DNA of 64,000 nucleotides from Rossellomorea aquimaris (GTDB taxonomy: Bacteria > Bacillota > Bacilli > Bacillales > Bacillaceae_B), in contig NZ_JXZC01000005.1 of the NCBI RefSeq assembly GCF_000935355.1, positions 62,001 to 126,000 of the forward strand, given 5' to 3'. The number at the start of each line of letters is the position of its first letter. The first letter of the stretch is position 1. This document shows positions 1 to 9,218 of this stretch, piece by piece. The position numbers were made by a program, and so were the translations under genes. Below the pieces are notes generated by a model. The model ran no database searches. It saw nothing but the letters and a program-made list of their open reading frames with translations, and was not told the DNA's origin.

Positions 1-486
1 TAACCTTGTTTTAATCGTATTCGAGTTCAACCTCAGCAACTCCGTGATTTCCTCAATGGAACATTCCTCATAATAGTAAAGAATGATGACCTCCCGATAC
101 TTCACCGGCAGGTCCAAGACACATCTTGAAAGAAACTCTTCCTCACTTCGTTTCAACAAGCTCATTTCAGGTAACGGTTCCTTTGAAGTGAAAAGAGATA
201 ACAGGCTTGAATTCATTACCACTCTCTTAAACGCGGAACTCTTCAGGACATCCTTCGCTCGATTAATGACTAGTCGATAGATCCACGCTTTGAATGAAAT
301 AATCTCATCTATTTTTTCATAATGCCTGAAGCAGGTGACAAACACATCCTGCACGATATCTTCCGCCTGACTCCAATCTTTGACATAGTTGTAAGCCAAT
401 TTCGTCAACCGTTCGCCGTATTCATCCATGATCGTTTCAAGCCACGCATCCCGGTCTGAATGGTCTTCGTTGTTAACCTTTCTCAC
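1..486 (-). CDS. ECF-type RNA polymerase sigma factor, partial (C-terminus beyond window)
   Basis: I translated the minus strand from a GTG at 486; the frame stays open for 162 codons to the window edge. Region 2 is visible (LAYNYVKDWSQAEDIVQDVF, then FKAWIYRLVINRAKDVL), and so is region 4 (LPVKYREVIILYYYEECSIE followed by EITELL). This is the usual order for a small ECF sigma factor that redirects RNA polymerase. The GTG follows GAGGTGAGG at about 5 nt. Upstream is an ECF-type promoter (TGAAAC-16-CGTC), so the gene is probably autoregulated. A cognate anti-sigma gene would lie before base 1 and is not seen. Confidence 0.88.
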   Translation of the reverse strand, partial: MRKVNNEDHSDRDAWLETIMDEYGERLTKLAYNYVKDWSQAEDIVQDVFVTCFRHYEKIDEIISFKAWIYRLVINRAKDVLKSSAFKRVVMNSSLLSLFTSKEPLPEMSLLKRSEEEFLSRCVLDLPVKYREVIILYYYEECSIEEITELLRLNSNTIKTRL

Positions 487-518
487 ACAAGCCTCACCTC
501 ATTCCCCTTTAGTGCTAA

Positions 519-544
519 GACGAATCAATCAGTGGTTGGTTTCA
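519..544 (-). promoter_or_regulatory. ECF sigma promoter driving the partial sigma gene
   Basis: The minus strand reads TGAAAC, a 16-nt spacer, then CGTC. This is the -35/-10 pair of SigW/SigM/SigX-type promoters, placed about 35 nt before the GTG start. Self-activation is inferred from position. Confidence 0.65.
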
Positions 545-652
545 ATTTTTTAAAAAACTCCCTCTAACTGCTTTCAACACACCTATAGAAGTATCCTTTG
601 AATAATCCAGAAAATAACATATACTTTTAATAGATTAGAAGGAGGGAATGAC

Positions 653-1456
653 GTGACTATTTACCATAAAATCATCGGAGAAGGCTTTCCCATCGTGATG
701 ATCCATGGGTGGACGCTGGACCATCAAGCGATGATGCATGCAATGGAACCGAATTTCAAGAACCGCACTGGATGGAAAAGGATATACATAGACCTGCCGG
801 GAATGGGGTTGTCGGAGTCTCAACCATCCATCAAGAATTCCGACGATATGTTAGAAACCTTGGTTGGTTTATTGGACAAGTTGATTCCCGACCAACCCTT
901 CATTGTTTGCGGGTATTCGTATGGGGGATATATGGCGAGGGGAATCGTTCAGGCAAGACATGAGATGGTCCGAGGGCTAATGCTCCTCGCACCCATGGTC
1001 ATACCCGATACTGAAAATAGAGAACTTCCGCAGCAGATTGTATTGAAAAAGGATCCCCATTTGCTATCGAACCTCTCTTCACTGGAAGCCGAAGCTTTTG
1101 GCTCCATGGGTGTAGTTCAAGGTATGAGGGAATGGGAAAGGTTCCGGGACGACATCCTGCTTCCTTCCACTCAAACGAATGAGGAGTTCGCAAACAGGAT
1201 CCGGGAAAATGGATATGGCTTCACCTTCGATCTCTCACATACACTTGACGATCCGACGCTGATTATAACAGGACGGCAAGACCATGTAGTCGGTTATCAG
1301 GATGCGTGGCGACTGATAGAGAACTATCCACGAGCCACCTTTGCCGTGCTCGATATGGGTGGTCATAATGTGCAGATTGAGCAGAAAGATGTCTTCGATT
1401 CTTTGGTGCAAAACTGGTTGGACAGGTTGAAATCGGAAATGTTGGAACAGTCGTGA
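653..1456 (+). CDS. alpha/beta hydrolase
   Basis: A 267-residue alpha/beta-hydrolase fold protein. The oxyanion segment MIHGWTLDHQAM is near residues 16-27 and the nucleophile elbow is GYSYGGYMAR (Ser about residue 89). A late acid is in TGRQDHVVGYQ and the catalytic His is in DMGGHNVQIEQ. The GTG start follows GAAGGAGGG at about 7 nt. There is no signal peptide, so it is cytoplasmic. The substrate is unknown; such proteins are esterases, lactonases or C-C hydrolases. It is divergent from the sigma gene and appears monocistronic. Confidence 0.85.
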   Translation: MTIYHKIIGEGFPIVMIHGWTLDHQAMMHAMEPNFKNRTGWKRIYIDLPGMGLSESQPSIKNSDDMLETLVGLLDKLIPDQPFIVCGYSYGGYMARGIVQARHEMVRGLMLLAPMVIPDTENRELPQQIVLKKDPHLLSNLSSLEAEAFGSMGVVQGMREWERFRDDILLPSTQTNEEFANRIRENGYGFTFDLSHTLDDPTLIITGRQDHVVGYQDAWRLIENYPRATFAVLDMGGHNVQIEQKDVFDSLVQNWLDRLKSEMLEQS

Positions 1457-1553
1457 GATTGTAAAAAAGACCATTCGTGTAAAGGGAATCTTCAATTAAT
1501 GGAGCAGGTTAGTATATTTACATATTAATAATGAATGATAAGGTGATAAGTCG

Positions 1554-2225
1554 ATGATAGGAGTAAGTATAGCAACGAAGTGGGAATATGAAGCGACGTT
1601 GGAGTATTTCGGCATAAAAGATCATGAACGTTTCGCTTTTCCTTATGGAGAGTATTTCATAAGAACCATTCATGATACTGAACTTGTTTTTTATAGTACC
1701 GGTGTAAGAAAAGTAAATGGCGTTGGCGGTAATCAGTATATGATTTCTACATTTCATTTAACGAAAGTAATCGTTGCTGGAACATGTGCAGGAATAGATG
1801 ATACGTTTAGTAATTTGGATATTTTAGTACCCGATAAAGCCGTTCAATATGATTGCACAGTAAAAGAGATCGAGCCTCTTATTAAACAGTCCTTCATAGT
1901 CGATATTGATCTATCAAACTATGGAGATGATTTTTATACTGGAACAATCGGCACCGCTGATAAAGCAGTAGTAATGTGGAATGACTATCTAGAACTTAAA
2001 GAAAACGAAATAACAATAGCCGATACAGAAGCAGGTGCCATTGCTTATATCTGTAAGAAGAATGATGTTGAATGTATTATTATCAAAGGAATATCTGATT
2101 TCCCAACAGATGAAAGAAACTCTGATAAATTCGAATCAAACATTGAACAAATCAATGTTTATTTAGAAAACACACCCAAAGTCATGAACAAAATATTTGG
2201 CGAATATTTAAAAAGGTTCATCTAA
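1554..2225 (+). CDS. nucleoside phosphorylase / MTA-SAH nucleosidase-like protein
   Basis: 223 residues of the PNP/UDP phosphorylase fold. IVAGTCAGIDDTFSNLDIL matches the glycine-rich strand-loop, DTEAGAIAYICKKN is the helix that carries the ribose-contacting Glu, and IKGISDFPTDE carries the catalytic Asp (compare I-S-D in MTA/SAH nucleosidases). It is close to the length of Pfs (about 230) but diverged, and no genes for methylthioribose salvage are nearby. Cleavage of a nucleoside N-glycosidic bond is the likely chemistry; the exact substrate is not inferable. ATG at 1554 follows AAGGTG. Confidence 0.72.
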   Translation: MIGVSIATKWEYEATLEYFGIKDHERFAFPYGEYFIRTIHDTELVFYSTGVRKVNGVGGNQYMISTFHLTKVIVAGTCAGIDDTFSNLDILVPDKAVQYDCTVKEIEPLIKQSFIVDIDLSNYGDDFYTGTIGTADKAVVMWNDYLELKENEITIADTEAGAIAYICKKNDVECIIIKGISDFPTDERNSDKFESNIEQINVYLENTPKVMNKIFGEYLKRFI

Positions 2226-2253
2226 ATAAATGATTTGAGATAGGTAAACAGAT

Positions 2254-2288
2254 GAGGGACGGACCTTGAAAAACAAGGTCCGTCCCTC
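2254..2288. terminator. bidirectional intrinsic terminator
   Basis: 15-bp perfect stem (GAGGGACGGACCTTG and its complement) around an A5 loop. It lies between convergent genes and can serve both strands. Confidence 0.8.
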
Positions 2289-2291
2289 CTA

Positions 2292-3164
2292 TTACTTTTT
2301 CTTCACTGGAATCCAAATCTCACTTCTATACTTTGGATCCCCTGTCTGGTTGCTCTCATTCCAGAGAATTTCAGGACCTTCAACTGCTTCATAGCCTGAA
2401 GCCGGAAACCATTCCGAGTAGATCCTCCCCCACACATTTTGAAGTGTTTCCGGGAATGGTCCAATCGATTCGAATACCGCCCAGGTACTGGCTTTTATTT
2501 TTAGTTCATTAAATTCTCCTATGTCATCACTTGAAGTTGCCACCCCGATGTAATGATCTACCTCTCCCTTCTCTTCCATTCTACCTTCAGAGAAATTAGT
2601 TGAAGCGCTGATCATGCCTGTTGGTTCTACGTTAGAAAGTGCTTTTAATTGTTTAATAACCTCAGGCGTTAATAACTCATACATTTTAGCAATCTCTGGA
2701 TTCACTCCATTGAAGATGATGGGAACCCTCTTCTTAAAGCCCACTAACTTAAACGGTTCCTTTTCTACAATACGATAATTCATTTCGCATCCTCCTCTTA
2801 TTGTGAGTTGGAAGGTCATTTTAGGATAAGCTTTTAATGGTGTATTCTCACTTCTTGCTTCAGAAGGGAGAAAGCCATGCATCGAATGAAAGGCACGGGT
2901 GAATGAATCAGCTGAACGATAACCGTATTTAACAGCAATATCGATTATTCTCAAATCGCTATCTTTCAAATCAAGGGCAGCAAGCGTCAGTCTTCTCCTT
3001 CGAATGTATTCTGATAAGCTTATACCTGATAAAAAAGAAAACATCCGTTTAAAATGATACTCTGAACAGTAAGCAATTCTTGATAGTTCGCTATAGTCAA
3101 TATCCTCCGTCAGGTGCTCTTCAATATAAGCAAGTGCATCATTCATACTGCTTAAAGAATCCAT
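2292..3164 (-). CDS. AraC-family regulator with GyrI-like effector domain
   Basis: 290 residues from the ATG at 3164, preceded by AAAGGAGGT at 6 nt; a longer upstream reading has no such site. The N-terminus is the AraC/XylS double helix-turn-helix ([20 protein letters not shown], then [20 protein letters not shown]). From about residue 120 a GyrI-like/SoxS effector-binding domain follows ([20 protein letters not shown] to WIPVKKK). Such fusions (Rob/BltR-like) respond to small amphipathic ligands. No obvious target pump is adjacent; the RND pump at 4245 is the nearest candidate. Confidence 0.88.
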   Translation of the reverse strand: MDSLSSMNDALAYIEEHLTEDIDYSELSRIAYCSEYHFKRMFSFLSGISLSEYIRRRRLTLAALDLKDSDLRIIDIAVKYGYRSADSFTRAFHSMHGFLPSEARSENTPLKAYPKMTFQLTIRGGCEMNYRIVEKEPFKLVGFKKRVPIIFNGVNPEIAKMYELLTPEVIKQLKALSNVEPTGMISASTNFSEGRMEEKGEVDHYIGVATSSDDIGEFNELKIKASTWAVFESIGPFPETLQNVWGRIYSEWFPASGYEAVEGPEILWNESNQTGDPKYRSEIWIPVKKK

Positions 3165-3326
3165 CAAATAACCTCCTTTCACCAACAATATTAATAAAGA
3201 ATGCGTACATCCATCCGACAATTCGTGCACAATATAGTCGGCATCTTTTAAACATTCTATTTCTTATGGTATCCCGTCTCAAAATAGCCACAAGTATTTT
3301 AACGGACTACTGCTATATAAACCTGC

Positions 3327-3716
3327 TCATAACCCTGTAACAATATCAAAAGGTGCAGGTTCCCCATCCACCAGCACATGGATTACGTCTGTTCCCGGGT
3401 CTCTTGTCAGATAATATACTTTTTGTTCCACAGTATCACCTTGTAAACCTGAGGTACTGAACTTTATCGTGACCGTATCGCCTATTGCTTCTACATCCGT
3501 TTCTATTTCTCCACTTGATTGAAGTACTATATATGAACCTTTTTCTCCTTCATCCATCAGTTGAAGTCTAACATTCGGGTCAATTTTGTTTTGTACATAA
3601 TGAGGTACGTTTTTAATCTCACTAAAACTTAATGTTGATGAATCATCTGAAGAGGCTGCGTTACATGCGTTTAAAATCGAGAGCATTAAAATGGCTAATC
3701 CTATTAATTTCTTCAT
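3327..3716 (-). CDS. small secreted lipoprotein, unknown function
   Basis: 129 residues with a type II signal peptide: MKK, a hydrophobic stretch, then the lipobox L-N-A-C with Cys near residue 18, so the mature protein should be anchored outside the membrane. The mature part is beta-rich and acidic, with phrases such as YIVLQSSGEIETDVEAIGDT. No family recognised. The start codon overlaps by four bases the stop of an upstream 50-codon frame (ATGA). Confidence 0.75.
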   Translation of the reverse strand: MKKLIGLAILMLSILNACNAASSDDSSTLSFSEIKNVPHYVQNKIDPNVRLQLMDEGEKGSYIVLQSSGEIETDVEAIGDTVTIKFSTSGLQGDTVEQKVYYLTRDPGTDVIHVLVDGEPAPFDIVTGL

Positions 3717-3865
3717 TTCTCCCCTCCTAAAGCCTTAATCCTTGGTACGGTTTCAGACATATGCTTCGATTCCTCTAGATACTCTTCTTGGATCACAGCT
3801 AACCACTCAATTCCAATTATTTCAAAATTTCTTTCATTAGGCAATCCGCTTGTAATATTTTCATC
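3713..3865 (-). pseudogene. possible gene remnant, 50 codons without a good start
   Basis: An open frame runs from after two consecutive TAA codons down to a TGA that overlaps the lipoprotein ATG. The product looks protein-like (NFEIIGIEWLAVIQEEYLEE, then SKHMSETVPRIK). There is no ATG or GTG with a ribosome binding site; the only early candidate is a TTG at codon 8. It could be the tail of a lost gene that was translationally coupled to the lipoprotein. Confidence 0.3.
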
Positions 3866-4244
3866 TTATTATGTCTTGTACCGCAAACGGTAAGCTCATA
3901 TAATGTAATGCTTCCTTCTTCTTTTTATATTTTAGAAAAATTTAGCAATTATCTATTTCCACTTCTTACCACTCGTACTATAATACTATATTGTAACAGG
4001 AATACTTTCACACTAGGGAAGTAGTACAGTAGGGAATCTTACATAAATTTTACACGTTTTTAAGAATACCTGGCCCTGCTCCACAGTAAAATGAATTTTG
4101 TGGCCAACAGTTAGGAAAGAAAGATGAACTACGCCTCAAGACCTAGTTGAAAATTAGCCTGGAGGAGGCTGTGATGCAGTCCGCAATCAAGTATCTTTAA
4201 AAAGAAAGGAAAACTCATCCAATTCAGTATTAGGGGGGAAACAC
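3866..4244. other. intergenic region upstream of the RND pump
   Basis: About 380 AT-rich bases with no convincing gene or riboswitch. The last 20 bases hold the pump's ribosome binding site (AGGGGGGAAACAC before ATG). A local inverted repeat, TGGCC near 4070 against GGCCA near 4101, is the only structure I noticed. Confidence 0.4.
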
Positions 4245-7200
4245 ATGCAAGCTTTAATAAACTGGGGTTTTCGCAATAAAGCGGCCATGGGTCTTTTTGT
4301 CATCATCACTTTGCTTATCGGCGTCATTAGTTATTTCCGTCTGCCTATGGAATTCTTGCCTGAAGCGGATAATCCACAAGTCACAGTGGTCACCCTGGGG
4401 CAGGGGTATGACGCAGGCTCCATGACAACGAACATCACAGAGCCCGTGGAACAGGCTGTCACATCCATTTCAGGAAAAACATCGATCCTTTCCACGACCG
4501 GGGAGGGATATTCCCAGGTGACCATCAACTTCGATTCCAAAACCGACATGAAGGAAGCCAAGAATAAAGTCGAGGATGCCATCAACGGAATCCGGCTTCC
4601 CGAAGGAGTCGGAGAACCGCAAGTCTCTCAGCTGAATACCTCGATGATCCCGATCGGTCAAGTATCGGTGACATTTGATGACGGACTGACGAAAGAGAAC
4701 CTTGATCTCGTCAACGATGAATTCAAACCGCTGTTTGAGAATCAATCCGGACTGTCACAGGCAAGTGTCGTCGGTGAAAACAGCGCCCGGGTCCAGATCA
4801 ACCTTGACCATGATAAGCTGGAGACGTTACAGATCCCGGTCAACGCGGTGATGGGAGTGCTGCAAGGACAAAATGTCTCTGCTTCTGCTGGAAGCACCAC
4901 GATTGACGGACAAAAGAGTACCATCAATGTCACAGACAATTTGACTTCCCTGGAAGCACTGAAGAACTTGACCGTACCGCTGCAAGTCCCGAATGCTCCT
5001 GTCGTCAAACTGAAAGACATCGCAACCGTCGAGACGGTGAAAGATGAAAATACCATCACACGGGTAAACGGTAAAGAAGCCCTTGCAGTCGTCCTGTTCA
5101 AGGAAAGCGATGCCAGTGCCGTTACGGCTGGGGAAGAAGTGAAGGACACAGTCGATAAAATCAATACGGATTATGACGGTGTAGAAGCGAAGGCGTTATT
5201 CACTACGGGTGATATGGTGAAAAACTCGGTAAACACGATGGTCCGAGAAGTGGCACTAGGTGCATTGTTCGCAACGCTCGTCATCCTTCTCTTCTTAAGA
5301 AAGGTCAAGCCGACGCTGATTACCGCCATTTCCATTCCATTATCTCTCTGTATCACGCTTTTCCTTCTCTGGTTATCCGGAGTCACCTTGAACATCCTTA
5401 CGCTGGGAGGGGTGGCAGTTGCGGTCGGACGACTGGTCGATGACAGCATCGTCGTCGTCGAGAATATTTTCCGGCGCAGCCAAAATGAGAAGCTTTCGAA
5501 ACAGACTGTTATACAAGCCACCTTGGAGGTTTCCCGTGCCATCACGTCTTCGACTCTCATCACTGTGGCTGTATTCTTGCCGATGGGACTCGTCAATGGA
5601 TCGTTAAAGGCGTTCTTGCTTCCTTTTGGACTGACGGTTACATATTCCTTGCTCGCTTCTCTTCTTGTAGCCGTGACGGTCGTGCCACTCTTAAGCCGTG
5701 GCATGTTGAAAAATACTATCCTGCCGACTCATCACACGCCGCAACGCTACGTAAATGTGTTGCGATGGTCACTCAATCATAAAGTCGTTCCGATTCTATT
5801 GGCCATTCTTGTATTCGGGGGATCGATTGCCCTTTATATCACTCTGCCGAAAGCAGCGACAAGTGCCAATGATGCCTCTTTTGTAGCTGTCACGATGGAA
5901 TTCCCGAGTGATACGCCGCAAGACACCATAAAGCAGCGGAGCGCAGATTTCGAAAACAAATTATCGGAGTTTGAAGGGTACGATTATTTAATTACCCAGT
6001 ACGGATCAAGTGAAGAAAACGCTCAATACGGAGCCGTGAGTGATCCCGACACCGTTTCCTATACCGTGATCATGAAGGAAGATGCCGATGCTGAATCCTT
6101 CATCGAAAAGGTAAATGAAACGAAAAAAGATGAAAACAACGTGACCATCACTGCGTCACCATCGTCCATCTTTGGAGGGTCATCCAATTCCAGCATTACC
6201 TATGACGTCGTTGGAAATGACACCAACGAACTTCTGGCCACTTCCAAAACAATAATGGATAAGATCGAGAATGTTGATGGAGTGAAGAAAGTTTCAAGCA
6301 ATCAGGAGAAAACGTCACCCGTCTTCACGGTGAAGGTCGACACGGAGAAAGCGAATGCCCAGCAAACCGCCATGCAAATCCGATCATTACTGAATCCGCA
6401 GCCAATCGGGGCAATCAACCTGGATGAAGTAACGACACCAGTCTTTCTGGACGCCGGGGTCAATCCTGATTCGAAGTCAGATCTAAATGACTTGACGATC
6501 GCCACAAGCTCGGGCATCCAGCCACTTACTGAAGTGGCTACCATCACCGAAGAAGAGAAACCAAGCACCATCCTTCACAAAGATGGAGAATTATATGTCC
6601 GGATCACGGCAGAGGTAGAGCCTGAAGAACTTTCGGTCATTTCGAAAAATATCGATACTGAAATCAAGGATATCGAACTTCCAAAAGGCGTATCCCTGGA
6701 TACCGGCGGCGCCGCTGCCCAGCAGGCCGACGACTTTAAAGACCTTGGAATGACCATGCTTGCTTCTATCCTGATCGTCTATCTGATCATGGTCCTGACC
6801 TTTAAGACGTTGAAAGCACCACTGGCCATTTTGATTACGCTGCCGCTCGCTTCAATCGGTGCCGTCCTCGGACTGCTCATTGCACGTGTCCCTGCAGACG
6901 CAACGGCTCTTATCGGAGCATTGATGCTGATCGGTATCGTTGTCACGAACGCAATCGTCTTGATCGACCGTGTCAAGCAGAATGAAGAAACGATGATCAT
7001 TCGTGACGCCATCCTGGAAGCCTGTGGCACGCGCCTTCGTCCTGTCGTCATGACCGCGATTGCCACCATATGTGCCATGCTTCCCCTTCTTTTCGGTCAT
7101 ACGGAAGATGGAAGTCTTGTATCGAAATCCCTTGCTGTTGTCGTCATCGGTGGTCTTGCCGGTGCCACCGTGCTGACCCTCGTTGTCGTACCTGTGTTCT

Positions 7201-7277
7201 ACGAATTGCTGTACTTCAAAAAATCGAAGCGGCAACGTGCTCAGCAATTGGCAAGTGAAGAGAAAGTAGCTCAGTAA
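4245..7277 (+). CDS. RND efflux permease (SwrC/AcrB type)
   Basis: 1010 residues of the HAE1-like RND family: TM1 at about 10-28, a large extracytoplasmic loop, a TM2-6 block at about 330-480, TM7 near 515, a second large loop, and TM8-12 to the end. The proton-relay motif GRLVDDSIVVVENIF (Asp pair near 398-399) is intact. Its size and Gram-positive context match B. subtilis SwrC (YerP), which exports surfactin-like amphiphiles. No membrane-fusion protein gene is adjacent, as is usual for SwrC. Ribosome binding site AGGGGGG, ATG start, strong terminator at 7312. Substrate inferred only by family. Confidence 0.9.
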   Translation: MQALINWGFRNKAAMGLFVIITLLIGVISYFRLPMEFLPEADNPQVTVVTLGQGYDAGSMTTNITEPVEQAVTSISGKTSILSTTGEGYSQVTINFDSKTDMKEAKNKVEDAINGIRLPEGVGEPQVSQLNTSMIPIGQVSVTFDDGLTKENLDLVNDEFKPLFENQSGLSQASVVGENSARVQINLDHDKLETLQIPVNAVMGVLQGQNVSASAGSTTIDGQKSTINVTDNLTSLEALKNLTVPLQVPNAPVVKLKDIATVETVKDENTITRVNGKEALAVVLFKESDASAVTAGEEVKDTVDKINTDYDGVEAKALFTTGDMVKNSVNTMVREVALGALFATLVILLFLRKVKPTLITAISIPLSLCITLFLLWLSGVTLNILTLGGVAVAVGRLVDDSIVVVENIFRRSQNEKLSKQTVIQATLEVSRAITSSTLITVAVFLPMGLVNGSLKAFLLPFGLTVTYSLLASLLVAVTVVPLLSRGMLKNTILPTHHTPQRYVNVLRWSLNHKVVPILLAILVFGGSIALYITLPKAATSANDASFVAVTMEFPSDTPQDTIKQRSADFENKLSEFEGYDYLITQYGSSEENAQYGAVSDPDTVSYTVIMKEDADAESFIEKVNETKKDENNVTITASPSSIFGGSSNSSITYDVVGNDTNELLATSKTIMDKIENVDGVKKVSSNQEKTSPVFTVKVDTEKANAQQTAMQIRSLLNPQPIGAINLDEVTTPVFLDAGVNPDSKSDLNDLTIATSSGIQPLTEVATITEEEKPSTILHKDGELYVRITAEVEPEELSVISKNIDTEIKDIELPKGVSLDTGGAAAQQADDFKDLGMTMLASILIVYLIMVLTFKTLKAPLAILITLPLASIGAVLGLLIARVPADATALIGALMLIGIVVTNAIVLIDRVKQNEETMIIRDAILEACGTRLRPVVMTAIATICAMLPLLFGHTEDGSLVSKSLAVVVIGGLAGATVLTLVVVPVFYELLYFKKSKRQRAQQLASEEKVAQ

Positions 7278-7311
7278 CGACATAAGAATGTCAGTGCTGA
7301 GCGTGATAATG

Positions 7312-7355
7312 AAGAAGGTGCTTATCCTGTTTTGGATAGGCACCTTCTTGTTTCG
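7312..7355 (+). terminator. intrinsic terminator of the RND gene
   Basis: Hairpin with arms AAGAAGGTGC and GCACCTTCTT plus inner pairing TATCC/GGATA, followed by TTGTTTCGTT. Confidence 0.85.
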
Positions 7356-7424
7356 TTGGGGTAAATAATCTCACCTTTGTTCCTGTATGTTTGTATCAGG
7401 TACAAATCGAATCTTTGGTATTCT

Positions 7425-7488
7425 TTCAGCTGCTGAATATCCGCTTGGAATCAGCTGCTGATTTTTCTAATAAATTCAGCAGCCGAAT
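7425..7488. repeat. three spaced TCAGCnGCTGA palindromes
   Basis: TTCAGCTGCTGAA (7425-7437) and ATCAGCTGCTGAT (7450-7462) are palindromic about a central base. ATTCAGCAGCCGAAT (7474-7488) is an imperfect version. Centres lie about 25 bp apart, upstream of the MraY-like gene. They could be operators or just a short repeat. Confidence 0.45.
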
Positions 7489-7612
7489 CCACCCAATCAG
7501 AAAACACACTCATTTTAACGTAATCTCAATTAACATCAAATAGATTAAAGGATATCCACCCTCTTCATAGAACTTATCTATAGATAGTTAATAGAAGAGG
7601 AGAAGATAAGAA

Positions 7613-8569
7613 GTGGTCGATCAACTCATACCAGCATTCATCGCTTTTGTATTAGTCTCGGCTTTGTCCCCATTATTCATTGCACTCTTAAGAAAATTAA
7701 AGCTCCTGCAACCGATAAGAAAAGAACTTCCATCCAACCATCAAATAAAAAAAGGGACGCCGTTAATGTTTGGAATCATTCTTTTTATCGGTATTATTGT
7801 AGCCTTAGTTTTCTCACCTACCCCACTGATGTACTTCCTGGCCACCACCTACATTCTATTCAGCTTCATCGGCTTTTTGGATGATTTTTGGAAAGCATCA
7901 CGCCAAGATCCTGGAGGTGTATCGAGTAGAACCAAGCTTATTTTCCAATTCCTATTTACGGGTGCTTTGCTTTTTTACGTAATGAATGAACTCGGAATTG
8001 ATACTACGATTGGTGTTTATCAAAATCTTTCTATCAATCTTCCAGCTTCGATATATTTCATTGTGATCACCTTATTTGTGGTGGGTTCTGCCAATGCGAT
8101 TAATTTTACAGACGGGTTGGACGGACTTTTAGGCGTGGTGGCGATCCCTACATATTTCTTCTTTTTCATGATTTCAAACAGTAGTGAGGTCCAGCTTTTT
8201 TGTTTAATCATGATTGGCTGCTTACTCGGCTTTCTTATTTATAATATCTTTCCAGCCAAAGCTTTTATGGGGGATACAGGATCATTGGCGATTGGGGGAT
8301 CCCTATCCTTCCTTGCCATTATTGAGAAAGTGGAGATCCTCATTCCAGTGTTGTTCTTTATCTATTTCGCGGAACAGCTTTCAGTCATATTACAAGTGGC
8401 TTCATTTAAATCGACAGGTAAGCGAATCTTCAGGATGACTCCGATTCATTATCACTATGGCTTAAAATATGGGTGGGGTGAAACGACTATTGTCACCGCT
8501 TTTGGGTTTGTTTCGTGGATTTGTACGTTTATCTGTTTTGCTTATTGGAAGTTTGTTCTCCATCCATAA
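7613..8569 (+). CDS. MraY-family phospho-sugar polyprenyl-phosphate transferase (paralogue)
   Basis: 318 residues, about ten membrane helices. Family motifs in order: GFLDDFWKASR (Asp pair near 88), AINFTDGLDGL (near 165-175), KAFMGDTGSLAIGG (near 218), and MTPIHYHYGLKYGW near 276-290. The last replaces the usual MraY triple-His with H-Y-H. MraY attaches phospho-MurNAc-pentapeptide to undecaprenyl phosphate at the inner membrane. This copy stands alone, away from any mur/fts genes, so a second or specialised transferase is likely. GTG start after AGAGGAG. Confidence 0.8.
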   Translation: MVDQLIPAFIAFVLVSALSPLFIALLRKLKLLQPIRKELPSNHQIKKGTPLMFGIILFIGIIVALVFSPTPLMYFLATTYILFSFIGFLDDFWKASRQDPGGVSSRTKLIFQFLFTGALLFYVMNELGIDTTIGVYQNLSINLPASIYFIVITLFVVGSANAINFTDGLDGLLGVVAIPTYFFFFMISNSSEVQLFCLIMIGCLLGFLIYNIFPAKAFMGDTGSLAIGGSLSFLAIIEKVEILIPVLFFIYFAEQLSVILQVASFKSTGKRIFRMTPIHYHYGLKYGWGETTIVTAFGFVSWICTFICFAYWKFVLHP

Positions 8570-8604
8570 AAAAAAGGAGAAACCTCATTATTTGAAGTTC
8601 CTCC
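8568..8604 (-). terminator. terminator of the DinB-like gene
   Basis: Minus-strand stem of 11 pairs (two G-U), GGAGGAACTTC with GAGGTTTCTCC, followed by a run of eight T. Confidence 0.8.
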
Positions 8605-8672
8605 GTTAGATTTCAAACCCGATTACGATAGAAGACCAATTTTATTTCTCGAAAGAGCCATCTCTTACTATT

Positions 8673-9197
8673 TTACTTATCGGTATTCAAATACCGCTCC
8701 CTAATCAACCTCCGATGATGAATCTCATGCCCGGCAATAATGTACGCAATGGCACGGACCGTCACTTCTCCCCCGTTTGCCTTTCCACGCTGGAGCAAGG
8801 CTTCTTCATCCATGCTGTTCAGAAGAAGGATGGTATTCTGGCGGACAAGAGATTGATGGTGTAATAGTTCCTGTAAGGAAAACCTATTGAATCGGCCCCT
8901 TTTCACATACTCATCATCGTTATATCCAGGCAGCATCTCCTGTTCCCCTCTGGCAATGCTGAGTAGTCGGTAGCACATAATCCGCTCGGTATCAGTTATG
9001 TGGCCCAAGACTTCCTTGATTGTCCACTTTTCCGGAGCATAGCGAAACCGGGCTTGTTCATCACTTAGATCTTTTAATAGACTCGTAGTTTCTTTTAGTT
9101 GAACATCTAGAATCTGGAGCAGATCCCCATCTGGTACATTATTGATATAATCTTTATAATATGCAGGATATTCTTCTGTTCCTGGTTTCCTCAGCAT
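8673..9197 (-). CDS. DinB-superfamily protein
   Basis: 174 residues with the four-helix DinB pattern: APEKWTIKEVLGHITDTERI near the first metal-ligand His (about 66) and AGHEIHHRRLIRERY near the C-terminus with the other His residues. These proteins bind a metal and several are thiol S-transferases (bacillithiol transferase type). A substrate is not inferable. The gene ends about 70 nt before its terminator and is followed upstream by the TmrB-like kinase gene. Confidence 0.85.
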   Translation of the reverse strand: MLRKPGTEEYPAYYKDYINNVPDGDLLQILDVQLKETTSLLKDLSDEQARFRYAPEKWTIKEVLGHITDTERIMCYRLLSIARGEQEMLPGYNDDEYVKRGRFNRFSLQELLHHQSLVRQNTILLLNSMDEEALLQRGKANGGEVTVRAIAYIIAGHEIHHRRLIRERYLNTDK

Positions 9198-9218
9198 GGC
9201 TTCTCCCCCATTAATCTG

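Noticed and set aside
3866-4244. Riboswitch or T-box before the RND pump
   Set aside because: No conserved core elements (no AGGGUGGNACCGCG, no S-box or similar pattern) and no strong anti-terminator pair.
4331-7343. Many long minus-strand frames opposite the RND pump
   Set aside because: Low-complexity, Ser/Val/Thr-rich antisense readings of a strong coding gene; none has family-like motifs.
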